Assembly (NCBI RefSeq): GCF_036227485.1
Contig: NZ_CP109479.1
Location: forward strand, 496,001-560,000
DNA length: 64,000 nucleotides
Source of the DNA: Streptomyces sp. NBC_01451
GTDB lineage: Bacteria > Actinomycetota > Actinomycetes > Streptomycetales > Streptomycetaceae
Direction of reading: 5' to 3'
Positions 18,201 to 26,594 of the stretch are shown piece by piece (the stretch's first letter is position 1; each line of letters opens with the position of its first letter). The notes below the pieces were generated by a model. The model did no database searches. It had not been told where the DNA came from and saw only the letters and a list, made by a program, of their open reading frames with translations. The translations under genes and the position numbers were made by a program.

Positions 18201-19173
18201 CGGAACCCTGATGTTCACCGAGCAGTTCGGCCCCGAGAGGGCCGGCGACGTGGTCACGGTTCTCGGGCCGACCACTCCCCTGTCGGCTCGCGAGCACATC
18301 GCGCCCACGTCACCGGCCGTACTGGAACGGGATCTCGCCGGCCTGGTCACCGATCCGCTCGTCGCGGACCATGTGATCGGTGACGTACCGGTGCTGCCCG
18401 CCGCCGCCGCCCTCGGCTGGGCCGCGGGCGCGGTGGAACGGCTGACCGGCGGCGTCGTCGCGCAGGTCCGGGACTTCGCGGTCCACAAGGGCGTGGTCTT
18501 CGACGGCGGCAGCGCCGCGGGAGGCTTCGGCGGGCCCTTCCAGCTCTCCGTCGACCCGACGCCCGACGGCGCCGAGGCCGACGTGGCGATCCGTTCGACC
18601 GGCGCCGACGGCACCGTACGGCCGCACTACGCGGCCCGGGTGATCCTGGGCGACGCCGGCGGCGAGGCCCCGCGCCGGGTGGCCGGGCTGCCCGCACTGG
18701 GCGGCGGCAGCGACGCGCAGGTGTTCTACGCCGACGGCACGCTCTTCCACGGGGAGTCCCTGCGCGGGCTGCGGCGGGTGCTGACCTCGGGTGAGACCCG
18801 GTTGGTCATGGAGTGCGCGCTGGCCGAACACCGGCCGGCGGGCGGGGCGTTCGGGACGGGCCGGTACGCGCCGGGCACCGCCGATCTGCTGCTCCAGGCC
18901 GCGCTGGTGTGGATGCGGCTGCACCGTGACACCGCGAGCCTGCCGATGGGGGTGGCGCGGGTCGATCTGTACGAGGCGCTGCCGGACGGGGAGCCGTTCG
19001 TCGTGGTGGTGGAGCCGGAACCGGCCACTGTGAACGGCAACGGGAACGGGAACCGTACGTCCGCTGCGCTCACAGTGACGGCGTGCGCTCCCGACGGCCG
19101 GGTGTTGACCCGGTTCACAGGAGTTTCCCTTGTGTCCACCCCGCAGCTGGCCGCCAAGTTCGCGAGCCGCTGA
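12226..19173 (+). CDS. pfaA-like: PfaA-like PUFA/secondary lipid synthase, KS-AT-ACP3-KR-DH
   Basis: 2315 aa iterative type I synthase. KS, about 15-470, has Cys216 (AACASS), His351 (EAHGTG) and His391 (GHTKAAAG). AT, about 565-890, begins GQGSQY and has Ser668 in GHSFGE. A long Ala/Pro linker precedes three ACPs with pantetheine serines at 1215, 1320 and 1424 in LGIDSIKRVE. KR, about 1740-1990, shows TGGGRGI and Tyr1936 in QSDYAMANE. A C-terminal PKS-type dehydratase has His2049 in DHVIGDVPVLP. The order is that of PfaA/Pfa2 PUFA synthases. The GTG at 12226 is chosen because AAGAGAG lies 6 bases upstream and it begins at the KS domain; the frame is open 24 codons further. It should build the chain with the PfaC- and PfaD-like partners. 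Confidence 0.95.
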   Translation: MNASHPSELDRRLARDPIAIVGLSALYPKSPDVRAFWDNVVSAADCIEDVPETHWSVAEHYDADPSAPDKTYSKRGGFIPPVPFNPLEFGLPPNTLEVTDVLQLLSLVVARDLLRDAGSDQQWYDASRTGVVLGVTGANQLTQPLSARLQTPVIKEVVRSCGLSERDADEIAEKFKLAFAPWEENSFPGMLGNVVAGRIANRLDLGGTNMTIDAACASSLGAVKAAVSELLERRSDMMLVGGCDAENTIFMYLCFSKTPAFSKAGRIRPFDADADGTLIGEGIGMLALRRLSDAERDGNRIYAVIRGIGSSSDGRFKSIYAPRKEGQMAALRRAYEDADCSPASVELFEAHGTGTAVGEATELSALSAVVSEHTEERQFAAVGSVKSQIGHTKAAAGAAGMIKLALALHHRLLPPTINVDAPNPALDWPASPFYVSTQTRPWIRDPRREQRRAGVSSFGFGGTNFHLVLEEHGDGDDLRVMFPVSQVYAWHEPDMNALIRALSEGGRPRSEPAPSSHPRLSLVARTEDELAELRALAAAELRARGEADSWAHPKGIYFRRSAAPTGKVAALFAGQGSQYVSPGRTAVLALPPLRAAFDRANAAFGDHELPLSRVAFPPPAFDGATRAAQESELRRTEYAQPAIGALAAGHFRYLAELGFDADGFLGHSFGELAALWAAGAIDDHTYFALARARGAAMAPPAEPGFDPGAMAAVTASAGQLEQLLAEHPGLAVCNRNAPDQVVVGGATDAVERLVEASNANGVRATRLPVSAAFHTPFVAHAVEAFGRRVADARIVEPRRPVFANSPGAAYGPDPDANRRTLVEQLVKPVQFADRVEEMYAAGFRTFVEFGPKGVLTQLVHRILGEREHFAVQLDPGSGGDADTALKRAVAQLLVLGLPLGTADRYVSPPLAAEPAKGMTVPLNGINHVPQARRDAYRKALENGYRVTGASGAADAGAARPGQEAVPVPRTAVTRVPETAPLPSTAPVSTSATVAVRPAPHPLAPAAPPVPAAHITESEPVEEHDRTPAPDRLSGLIADHLALHDDYLNGQLNSAQRLMGILERAGEQGRVDAVIPGVATVKEHGLAIGRTHLRANEILRDLASMELGTLAPAAPAAPTAPVTPAAPAAPAGPPAAPVAAAVAPPATPAPVALPAPAPLPAPAPVAAPDASEPPSAHVTADEVAAALLDVVSQKTGYPAEMLELGMDVEADLGIDSIKRVEIMGVLQERFPSPTPVGPEQLAELRTLHEIVNFVLSLGGSRGTAPRVQQVTVATATTSPRAAIGAKDVADVLLGVVSDKTGYPAEMLDLGMDVEADLGIDSIKRVEIMGVLQEQFPSPTPVGPEQLAELRTLNEIVGFMLSLNGGSESAASTPVAVRAPEGGAAPAVDGDAVRGALLGVVAAKTGYPAEMLDLGMDVEADLGIDSIKRVEIMGVLQEQFPSPTPVGPEQLAELRTLGDIVAFVAGLSGAPSGPAISAGPAAGSPEREPGSGAAPVAVPAALGRGQASLAGLPTPDRLVGAYPLGAAAVVVDDGSEVAEATAARLVATGWRVRVLRLPGVAPRITGAVDLPLGGWGASELAAGFAESGGERVHLVLAFAAAGELPWAEGVRRLAHTLLIAKHAVGPLTEAAAGGHRAAFVTVTRLDGVFGLGGVSEDAVPAGGVGGLVKTLAVEAPELYCRAVDLAPALNSADAAELVLEEVYDAASGPVQVGRDGTRRVALTLEPTPRPASGEGVGPAGTSPALTSDDLLVVTGGGRGITARCTVALAAAHRPGLLLLGRTALGEEPEWARGLADAAALKAAAVDQLKLAGEKPTPKRVEQLYQAVTGEREVRSTLAEIRAAGSEVEYVAVDIGDAAATATALAPYRERVTGVVHGAGVLADQLISAKKAAEIDRVFSVKLGGLRSVVAALPAERLRHVVLFSSVAGFFGNRGQSDYAMANEVLNTWAAAFRRSRPEAHVTALNWGAWDSGMVSPQIKAVFEERGIPLIPVGTGTLMFTEQFGPERAGDVVTVLGPTTPLSAREHIAPTSPAVLERDLAGLVTDPLVADHVIGDVPVLPAAAALGWAAGAVERLTGGVVAQVRDFAVHKGVVFDGGSAAGGFGGPFQLSVDPTPDGAEADVAIRSTGADGTVRPHYAARVILGDAGGEAPRRVAGLPALGGGSDAQVFYADGTLFHGESLRGLRRVLTSGETRLVMECALAEHRPAGGAFGTGRYAPGTADLLLQAALVWMRLHRDTASLPMGVARVDLYEALPDGEPFVVVVEPEPATVNGNGNGNRTSAALTVTACAPDGRVLTRFTGVSLVSTPQLAAKFASR
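16135..16580 (+). repeat. Near-identical tandem ACP repeats in the PfaA-like gene
   Basis: Bases 16135-16268 (ACP2) and 16447-16580 (ACP3) are identical over 134 bases at an offset of 312 (104 codons). The first ACP (around 15820-15960) differs at scattered silent sites. The linkers between repeats have diverged. This is the mark of recent duplication or ongoing gene conversion of the carrier domain. Confidence 0.9.
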
Positions 19174-19257
19174 GCCGACGACCGGACCGGTGGTCACCCC
19201 GGCGGCGGGCCCCACGGCCCCCGCCGGGCCCCCGGCACCCTGGAGGGAACAGCTTCA

Positions 19258-22200
19258 ATGAGCAGCAAGTTCGCGATCGTCGGGATCTCCTGCCTCTTCC
19301 CCGGGGCGGACACTCCCGGCGCGTTCTGGGACAACCTCCGCGCCGGCGTCGACAGCCGCACGGAGGGCGGCCCCGAGATCTTCGGCCCTGCCGTTCCCGG
19401 GCCGGCCGCCGGCCGTGAGGGGACCCCGGATCCCGATCACGCCATCACCTGCGTCCGGGGCGGTTTCGTCACCGGCTTCGAGTTCGACCCCACCGGCTTC
19501 CTCCTCCGCCCCGAGGACCTCGCCGGTCTCGACCGGGTCTTCCACTGGTCGCTGCACGTGGCCCGCGAGGCACTGCGGGACAGCGGTCACAGTGACCGCC
19601 CCGAACTGCTGGCCCGCACCGGTCTGGTGGTCGGCGACTACTCCTTCCCCACCCCGGCCTCGGCCCGCATCAGCCTGCCCCTCGTCCACGAAGCCGTGCT
19701 GGAGGGTCTGCGCGGATCCGGCGCCCCCGCACCCGCGCCCGGCCCGCTGCTCGACCCGGCGTCCGTGTCCCCGGCGGACGCCCGGGTGAGCGGCGCCCCC
19801 GCCCGGCTCGCGGCCACCGCCCTCGGCCTCGGCGGCCCCCGCTACGCCCTCGACGCCGCCTGCTCCTCGGCCCTGTACGCGCTGAAGCTGGCCTGCGACC
19901 ATCTCGCCGCCGGCCAGGCCGACCTGGTGCTGGCGGGCGGAGTGTGCGCGCCCGACCCGACGCTCATCCACCTCTCCTTCTCCGACCTGCACGCCTATCC
20001 GCAGAACGGCGTCAGCCAGCCCTTCGACGCCCGCTCCACCGGCATCCTCACCGGTCAGGGCGCCGGCATGGTCGCCGTCCGCAGGCTCGCCGACGCGATC
20101 GCCGACGGCGACCACGTCTACGCGGTGATCGACGGCATCGGCCTGTCGAACGACGGCGCCGGCCGCCATCTCCTCCTACCGAATGCCGCGGGACAGCTCA
20201 GTTCGTACGAACTCGCCTACGCCCAGGCCGGTTTCGGGCCCGAGCAGGTGGACTACCTGGAGTGCCACGCCACCGGGACGCCCGTCGGGGACGGCACTGA
20301 GGCGGAGTCGGTCGCCGCCTGGTTCGGGACGCGGGGCACGGTCCCGCCGCTCGGCTCGGTGAAGGGCAACCTCGGTCATCTGCTGACCGTGGCCGGGCTG
20401 AGCAGTCTTCTCAAGGTGATCCTGTCGATGGCGCACGGGCATCTCCCGCCGACGATCGGCATCGACGAGCCGCTCAGCACACCGGCCGCGGGCGAAGTGC
20501 CCGTCGTACGCACGGGGCGCGACTGGCCCGACCGCGGGCCGGGGCCACGCCGGGCGGCGGTCTCCGCGTTCGGGTTCGGCGGCACGAACGCCCATGTCGT
20601 CCTCTCCCGGACGCCGGACGCCCTGGAAGCCGGGGAGGCGGAGCCCGTCGTACCCCCCGCCCTGGACGTCGTCGGCCTCGGCGCGCACTTCGGCACCCTC
20701 GCCGACGTCACCGCCCTCGAACGCTCCCTGCACGACGGCACCGACGCCTTCCAGCCGCTGCCCGAACACCGCTGGCGCGGCCTGGAGGACACGACCGGCG
20801 GCACGCTGGAGCGGGCGGGGCTGCACCGGGCGGCGCTGCCCGAGGGCGGGTTCGTGGACCGGATCGAACTCGATCCGGCCGACAACCGCATCCCCCCGGC
20901 CGACCTGCGCAACTACAACCTCCAGCACGCCCTGATGTCGAAGGTCGCCGACGAGGCGCTGCGCGACGCGGGGTACGACCGGACGGTGCCGCCGGGCCGC
21001 AAGGCTCCCGAGCCGCGCCGGATCGCGGTGGTCGTGGCCATGGAGATCGAGCCGAGTGCCCATCTGCACCTGGCCCGTTACGGGCTCGGCGACTTCCTGC
21101 GCCGCGCGTACGACGACGCCGGACTCAAGCTGACGGAGGAGCAGTTCGCCGCGCTCGCCGCCGTCGCACGGGAAGGCGTCCACGAGCCGATCGTCGCCAA
21201 CGAGGTGCTCAGCTACATCGGCAACATCATGGCCAGCCGGATCTCCTCCCTCTGGAACCTCACCGGGCCGTCCTTCACCGTTTCGTCGGACGGCGCGGGC
21301 ACCGCCGAGGCGCTCCAGATCGCCCAACTCCTGCTGCTGGACGAGAGTGTCGAAGCGGTGCTGGTCGGCGCGGTGGATCTCGCGGCCTCGCCGGAGAACC
21401 TGCTGCTGCGCGACGACAAGCCGGTGTCCGGGGCGGGCCTGAGCTTCGGCGAGGGGCAGCGCGGCCGGCGCATCGGCGAGGGCGCGGGTGCCGTCGTCGT
21501 CACGCGTCCCGGCGCGGCCCCGGACGAACGGCGGGCGTACGCGCGGATCGACTCCGTGGCCGTACGGCACGCCGCACCCGTCGCCGGCACGCTGCCGGAG
21601 GCGGACGCGGACACCCTCGCGCTGGCCGCCGGGGACGCGCTGGCCGCGGCCGGCATCGGCCCGGCCGACGTCGGTTACGTCGAGGCCCACGCGGGCGGCA
21701 CTCCGGCGCAGGACGCGGCCGAACTGGCGGCGCTGGCCGTGGTGTACCCGGCGGGCTCCGGCACGGTCGCGCTGGGCAGCGCCAAGGCTCAGCTCGGCGA
21801 CACCCGGACCGCCGCCGCGATGGCGGGCCTGCTGCGTGCCGTGCTGTGCCTGCACCACGCCCATGTCCCCGGCGCGCCCGGCTGGCGCAGGCCCGCACCG
21901 GAGCTGGCCGGCCACTTCGCGGCCTCGGCGTTCCATGTGCCGGAGGCGTCCCGGCCCTGGCTGCGCGTCGCGCAGGGTGTACGCCGGTACGCGGCCGTCA
22001 GCGCCATCGGTTCGGACGGCGCCCACGCCCATGTCGTCCTGTCCGCCGACCGCACCCGGGGCGACGTGGCTGCCGCCGACTGGCGCAAGGCCGGCGGTCC
22101 GGTGCTGCTGCCCCTCGGCGCACCGGACCTCGACGGGCTGCTCGCCGAGGTGGACCGCCATCTGACACTGCTCGCCGAGGGTGCCGATCCGTACCGGCTG

Positions 22201-25200
22201 GGCCGGGCCGCCGCCGAACAGCTGCCGGGCAGCGCGCTGCGTGTCGTCCTGGTCGGCCGGGACTCCGAACAGCTGCGCGCGCAGCTGGAGTCGGCGGCGC
22301 GCGACCTGCCGGGCGCGGCTGCGAAGGGCGAGGAGTGGACGACCCCGGCGGGGAGTTGCTTCGCGCCGCGGCCGATCGGTCCCGAGGGGAAGGTGGCTCT
22401 GGTCTATCCGGGTGCGTTCAACTCGTACCCGGGCCTGGGCCAGGACTTCTTCCGCGTCTTCCCGTCCCTGCTCGACAGCTTCGAGGCCGAGGCCTCCGAT
22501 CCGGACCGGCTCTTCCGCGCCGCCCAGCTCTACCCGCGCACCCAAGTCACGCCTGAGCGTCGGGACTTGATGGCCCTGGAGGGCCGGCTCGGCGAGGACA
22601 TCCCGTTCATGCTCGCCACCGGCACCACCTTCGCGATCCTCTACACCGACCTGGTGCGCGACCTGCTCGGCGTGCGGGCGCACGGCGCGTTCGGCTACAG
22701 CCTGGGCGAGAGCAGCATGCTGTTCGCCACCGGCGGCTGGCGGCGCTCAGCGCGCCGGGACGACCGGATCAGCGCCACTCCCCTGTTCCGCGACCGGCTG
22801 TCCGGGCCTCGCCGTACCGTCCGTGAGCTGTGGCGACTCGGGGAGGACACCCCGGACGAGGCCGTGTGGGGCAGCTTCGTGCTGCTGGAGTCGGCGGACC
22901 GGATCACGGACGCGCTCTCCCGCGCCGGCACCCCCTACGACAGGGTTTTCCTGACCCACGTCAACACCCCGCGCGAGGCGGTGATCGCGGGCGACCCGGC
23001 TCAATGCCGTTCCCTGATAGCGGAGTTGGACTGCCCGTCGGCCCGCTCGCCGGTCGGCTCGGTGATGCACTGCCCGGTCGTGGACGGGGAGCTGGCCGGC
23101 CTCGCCGAACTCAACGACCATCCGACCGGCTCCCCCGGCGGCCTCGACCTGCTGAGCGCCTACGACTACGACCGCGTGCCCGGGCTGGAGCGGTCGGAGG
23201 TGGCCCGGCGGATCGCGCGGACCCTGCGCGCCACGATCGACTTCCCGCGCCTGGTGCGTACCGCGTACGACCGTGGCTACCGCTACTTCGTCGAGGTCGG
23301 TCCGGGGGCCACCTGCACCCGCTGGGTGCACGACACCCTCGGCGACGCCGAGCACGTGGCGATGCCGGTGGACCGGCGCGGCGTCCCCGCCGCCCGTTCC
23401 GTGGCCCAACTGGCGGCCCGGCTCGCCGCGCACGGGCTGCCGGTGGACCTTGCGGCACTGCTCGGCCCGGACCCCGTGCCGGCCGCCCGACCGGCGCTGC
23501 TGCGGGTGCCGGTCGGCGGCGGCGCATCCATCCCGGCGGGCATCACGGCGCGGGTGGCGGCGGCCTCGCAGGTCGTCGCCGGCGCTGCGCGGCCCGAGCC
23601 CGCACATGTCGGCGCGGCTGCCGCGTACGGCTCGACAGAGCTTGCTTCCACGGCAGTTGACGTCAAGGACACCCAACCCGCCCGTGCGGCGGCAGACTTG
23701 GAGGTACCCGCCCCGATGCCCGCCGACCCGAGCCTCGACGACGTCGAGGTCATCACCTTCGACGGCGAACCGCTCGCCTTCGTGCCCTGGGCGGAACCGG
23801 CCGCGCCGACTCCGGCACCGGCCCACAGGCACCTCGTACCCAGCACCCCCGGCACACCGCCCCCGGCCCATGCCCCTACCGCTGCCTCTACCCCTGCCCC
23901 GCCCTCCGGGTGGTCGTCGGGAAACGCCGCCGCCGATCTCGTACGGGAGATACGGCAGCAGATGGTGGCCACGCACTCGGTGGTGATGGAGACACAGCGT
24001 GTCCTCCAGGAGAACACCCTGGCCCGTACGGAGGCGCTGCTCGAAGCGGCCTTCGCGCCCGCGCCCGCCGCAGCGCCCACCACCCCGCCGCCCGCGCTCC
24101 CCAGCGGCCCGCCGCCCCCCGCCGCCATCGAAGCCGCACCCCAGGCCACCCCGCCCGCCAGGGCGCCGGGTGTCATCTGGGACGAGGAACAGCTGCTCGC
24201 CTTCGCCACCGGCCGGATCACGGACGTGTTCGGCCCCGACTTCGCGGACATCGACGGGTACGCGAAGCGCGTCCGGCTGCCCGCACCCCCGTACCACTTC
24301 GTCACCCGCGTCACCGGCCTCCGGGCGGAGACCGGTGTCTACGAACCCTCGTTCATCCGCACCGAGTACGACGTGCCGAAGGATGCCTGGTACGCGGTGG
24401 ACGGCGGGGTGCCGCCGGCCGTGGCCATCGAGGCGGGACAGTGCGACCTGCTGCTCATCAGCTATCTCGGCATCGACTTCCGCAACAAGGGCGAGCGGGT
24501 CTACCGGCTCCTCGACAGCACCCTCGTCTTCCACGGCGACCTGCCGAGGACCGGCCAGACCCTGCGCTACGACATCTCCATCAACCGTTTCGTCCGCCAG
24601 GGCGACACCACCCTCTTCTTCTTCAGCTACCTCTGCTACGCCGACGGCGAGCTGATCCTCGAACTCAAGGACGCCAGCGCCGGGTTCTTCACACAGGCCG
24701 AACTCGACACGCCGTTGGGTGTCGTCGTCACCGAGCGGGACCGGAAACGGCGCGCCGCCCTGACCAGGACCACTTTCAAGCCGCTGGCCGACACCGGGAA
24801 GAACCGGCTCAGCGCCGCCGACCTGGAGTTGCTGGCAGCGGGGAAGCCGGGCGAGGTGTTCGGGCCGCACCACGCCCAGGACGCCGGCCTCAACCCGGCA
24901 CTGCGGCTGCCCGACGCGCGGCTGCGCATGGTCGACGAGATCGTCATCGACCGTACGGGCGGGCCGCGCGGAATCGGCGCGATCACCGCGCACAAGCGGC
25001 TGGACCCGGACGCCTGGTACTTCGAGTGCCACTTCCCCGACGATCCGGTGCTGGCCGGGTCGATGGTGGCGGAGGGCGCCGTCCAGACCCTCCAGGCGTA
25101 TCTGCTCCACCAGGGCATGCACCTGGTGCTGCCCGACGCCCGCTTCCAGACCATCGTCGGGCTGGAGACCGAGGTGCAGGTGCGCGGCCAGATCACGCCG

Positions 25201-26568
25201 CAGCACCGGGAGATCCGCTACGAGATCGAGATCATGGAGCTGACGCTGCTGCCGCGTCCCTCCGTCGTCGCCGACATCCTCGTGTACCTGGGCGACAAGG
25301 CGGTGATCCGGATGCGCAACTTCGGCATCCAGATCCGCGAGAAGGACGGCACGCCCTACCGCGCCGGACCCGGCGGCATCCCGGAGTTCCTCGGCCGCCG
25401 CAACCGCGCCGGCGAGCCCGCGCTGATCAACGAACTCCACCTGGCGCACGCCGCGAAGGGCGACCTCGGTACGGCGATGGGCCCCGAGTTCGACGTGTAC
25501 AAGGACAGCCGGGCCCCGTACATCCCCAACGGGGACTTCCAGTTCGTGGACCGCATCATGCAACTAACCGGTACGCGCGGTGAGTTGAAGCCGGGTGCGG
25601 AGATGGTGACGGAGTACGACTCCCCGGCGGACGCCTGGTACTACCGCGAGAACGCGCATCCCCATCTGCCCAACTGCGTGCTGATGGAGACCTCGCTCCA
25701 GGCGGCCATCCTCAACGGCTACTACCTGGGCGCCACCCTGAAGCAGCCGGAGACCGAGTACTCGATCCGCAACCTCGACGGAAAGGCGACGTACGTCAAG
25801 GACATCGACCTGCGCGGCCGGACCATCCGCCACCACTCCACCCTGCTGATGACAAGTGCCGTGTCGGGTGCGGTACTTCAGAACTTCAGGTACGAACTCT
25901 CGGCAGACGGCGAGGTCTTCTACACCGGCGAGTCGCTGTTCGGATACTTCAGCGAGGCCGCGCTCACCAACCAGGTGGGCCTGGACAACGGAACGTACGT
26001 CGCACCCTGGATCGAGCAGGAGAAACCGGCCGCCTCCCGCATCCGCCGCATCGAACTCCCCGACGAGGCAACGGCGTTCACCGACCCGACCGGTGGCCGG
26101 CTGCACCTGCCCGGCGGTCACTACCACCTCGTCGACCATGTCGACCTGGTCGCGGACGGCGGCAGGCACGGCGCCGGATACCTCCACGGCTACCGCCAGG
26201 TCCGGCCCGACGAGTGGTACTTCGACTGCCACTTCCACCGCGATCCGGTGATGCCCGGTTCGCTCGGCGTGGAGGCGATTCTCCAGGGTCTTCGCCTGTT
26301 CGTCCTGGAGCAGGGCCTCGCCGAGGGGATCGAGAACCCCCGGTTCGGTCTCGCCGTGGACGTGCCGACGAGCTGGAAGTACCGGGGCCAGATCCTTCGC
26401 CACGACGGGGAGTTGCGCTTCGACGTCCACGTCAAGGAGGTCCGCCGGAACGGTGAGCGGCTCGTGGTGATCGCGGACGCCGACCTGTGGAAGCCGGGGC
26501 TGCGCATCTACGAACTCACCGACGTGGCCATCGAGGTCAGCCCCGACACCACCCGCGACCGGGCCTGA
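19258..26568 (+). CDS. pfaC-like: PfaC/Pfa3-like PUFA synthase, KS-CLF-AT-DH-DH
   Basis: 2436 aa. KS, 1-445, has a complete triad: Cys202 (DAACSSA), His337 (ECHATGT) and His374 (GNLGHLLTVAG). The second KS, about 455-930, is a chain-length-factor-like partner: the Cys position is Gly679 (SSDGAGT) and the second His is Asp848 (LGDTRT). An acyltransferase-like domain, about 1040-1400, has Ser1148 in FGYSLGES, as in PfaB. Two FabA-like double-hotdog dehydratases follow, with His1925 (ECHFPDDPVLAGS) and His2325 (DCHFHRDPVMPGS). The order matches myxobacterial Pfa3 except that the C-terminal AGPAT is missing. ATG 19258 has GGAGGGAA upstream. These FabA-like domains create and isomerise double bonds in PUFA synthases. 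Confidence 0.94.
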   Translation: MSSKFAIVGISCLFPGADTPGAFWDNLRAGVDSRTEGGPEIFGPAVPGPAAGREGTPDPDHAITCVRGGFVTGFEFDPTGFLLRPEDLAGLDRVFHWSLHVAREALRDSGHSDRPELLARTGLVVGDYSFPTPASARISLPLVHEAVLEGLRGSGAPAPAPGPLLDPASVSPADARVSGAPARLAATALGLGGPRYALDAACSSALYALKLACDHLAAGQADLVLAGGVCAPDPTLIHLSFSDLHAYPQNGVSQPFDARSTGILTGQGAGMVAVRRLADAIADGDHVYAVIDGIGLSNDGAGRHLLLPNAAGQLSSYELAYAQAGFGPEQVDYLECHATGTPVGDGTEAESVAAWFGTRGTVPPLGSVKGNLGHLLTVAGLSSLLKVILSMAHGHLPPTIGIDEPLSTPAAGEVPVVRTGRDWPDRGPGPRRAAVSAFGFGGTNAHVVLSRTPDALEAGEAEPVVPPALDVVGLGAHFGTLADVTALERSLHDGTDAFQPLPEHRWRGLEDTTGGTLERAGLHRAALPEGGFVDRIELDPADNRIPPADLRNYNLQHALMSKVADEALRDAGYDRTVPPGRKAPEPRRIAVVVAMEIEPSAHLHLARYGLGDFLRRAYDDAGLKLTEEQFAALAAVAREGVHEPIVANEVLSYIGNIMASRISSLWNLTGPSFTVSSDGAGTAEALQIAQLLLLDESVEAVLVGAVDLAASPENLLLRDDKPVSGAGLSFGEGQRGRRIGEGAGAVVVTRPGAAPDERRAYARIDSVAVRHAAPVAGTLPEADADTLALAAGDALAAAGIGPADVGYVEAHAGGTPAQDAAELAALAVVYPAGSGTVALGSAKAQLGDTRTAAAMAGLLRAVLCLHHAHVPGAPGWRRPAPELAGHFAASAFHVPEASRPWLRVAQGVRRYAAVSAIGSDGAHAHVVLSADRTRGDVAAADWRKAGGPVLLPLGAPDLDGLLAEVDRHLTLLAEGADPYRLGRAAAEQLPGSALRVVLVGRDSEQLRAQLESAARDLPGAAAKGEEWTTPAGSCFAPRPIGPEGKVALVYPGAFNSYPGLGQDFFRVFPSLLDSFEAEASDPDRLFRAAQLYPRTQVTPERRDLMALEGRLGEDIPFMLATGTTFAILYTDLVRDLLGVRAHGAFGYSLGESSMLFATGGWRRSARRDDRISATPLFRDRLSGPRRTVRELWRLGEDTPDEAVWGSFVLLESADRITDALSRAGTPYDRVFLTHVNTPREAVIAGDPAQCRSLIAELDCPSARSPVGSVMHCPVVDGELAGLAELNDHPTGSPGGLDLLSAYDYDRVPGLERSEVARRIARTLRATIDFPRLVRTAYDRGYRYFVEVGPGATCTRWVHDTLGDAEHVAMPVDRRGVPAARSVAQLAARLAAHGLPVDLAALLGPDPVPAARPALLRVPVGGGASIPAGITARVAAASQVVAGAARPEPAHVGAAAAYGSTELASTAVDVKDTQPARAAADLEVPAPMPADPSLDDVEVITFDGEPLAFVPWAEPAAPTPAPAHRHLVPSTPGTPPPAHAPTAASTPAPPSGWSSGNAAADLVREIRQQMVATHSVVMETQRVLQENTLARTEALLEAAFAPAPAAAPTTPPPALPSGPPPPAAIEAAPQATPPARAPGVIWDEEQLLAFATGRITDVFGPDFADIDGYAKRVRLPAPPYHFVTRVTGLRAETGVYEPSFIRTEYDVPKDAWYAVDGGVPPAVAIEAGQCDLLLISYLGIDFRNKGERVYRLLDSTLVFHGDLPRTGQTLRYDISINRFVRQGDTTLFFFSYLCYADGELILELKDASAGFFTQAELDTPLGVVVTERDRKRRAALTRTTFKPLADTGKNRLSAADLELLAAGKPGEVFGPHHAQDAGLNPALRLPDARLRMVDEIVIDRTGGPRGIGAITAHKRLDPDAWYFECHFPDDPVLAGSMVAEGAVQTLQAYLLHQGMHLVLPDARFQTIVGLETEVQVRGQITPQHREIRYEIEIMELTLLPRPSVVADILVYLGDKAVIRMRNFGIQIREKDGTPYRAGPGGIPEFLGRRNRAGEPALINELHLAHAAKGDLGTAMGPEFDVYKDSRAPYIPNGDFQFVDRIMQLTGTRGELKPGAEMVTEYDSPADAWYYRENAHPHLPNCVLMETSLQAAILNGYYLGATLKQPETEYSIRNLDGKATYVKDIDLRGRTIRHHSTLLMTSAVSGAVLQNFRYELSADGEVFYTGESLFGYFSEAALTNQVGLDNGTYVAPWIEQEKPAASRIRRIELPDEATAFTDPTGGRLHLPGGHYHLVDHVDLVADGGRHGAGYLHGYRQVRPDEWYFDCHFHRDPVMPGSLGVEAILQGLRLFVLEQGLAEGIENPRFGLAVDVPTSWKYRGQILRHDGELRFDVHVKEVRRNGERLVVIADADLWKPGLRIYELTDVAIEVSPDTTRDRA

Positions 26569-26594
26569 CCGGCTCAGAGGAGACGACCCCGACC

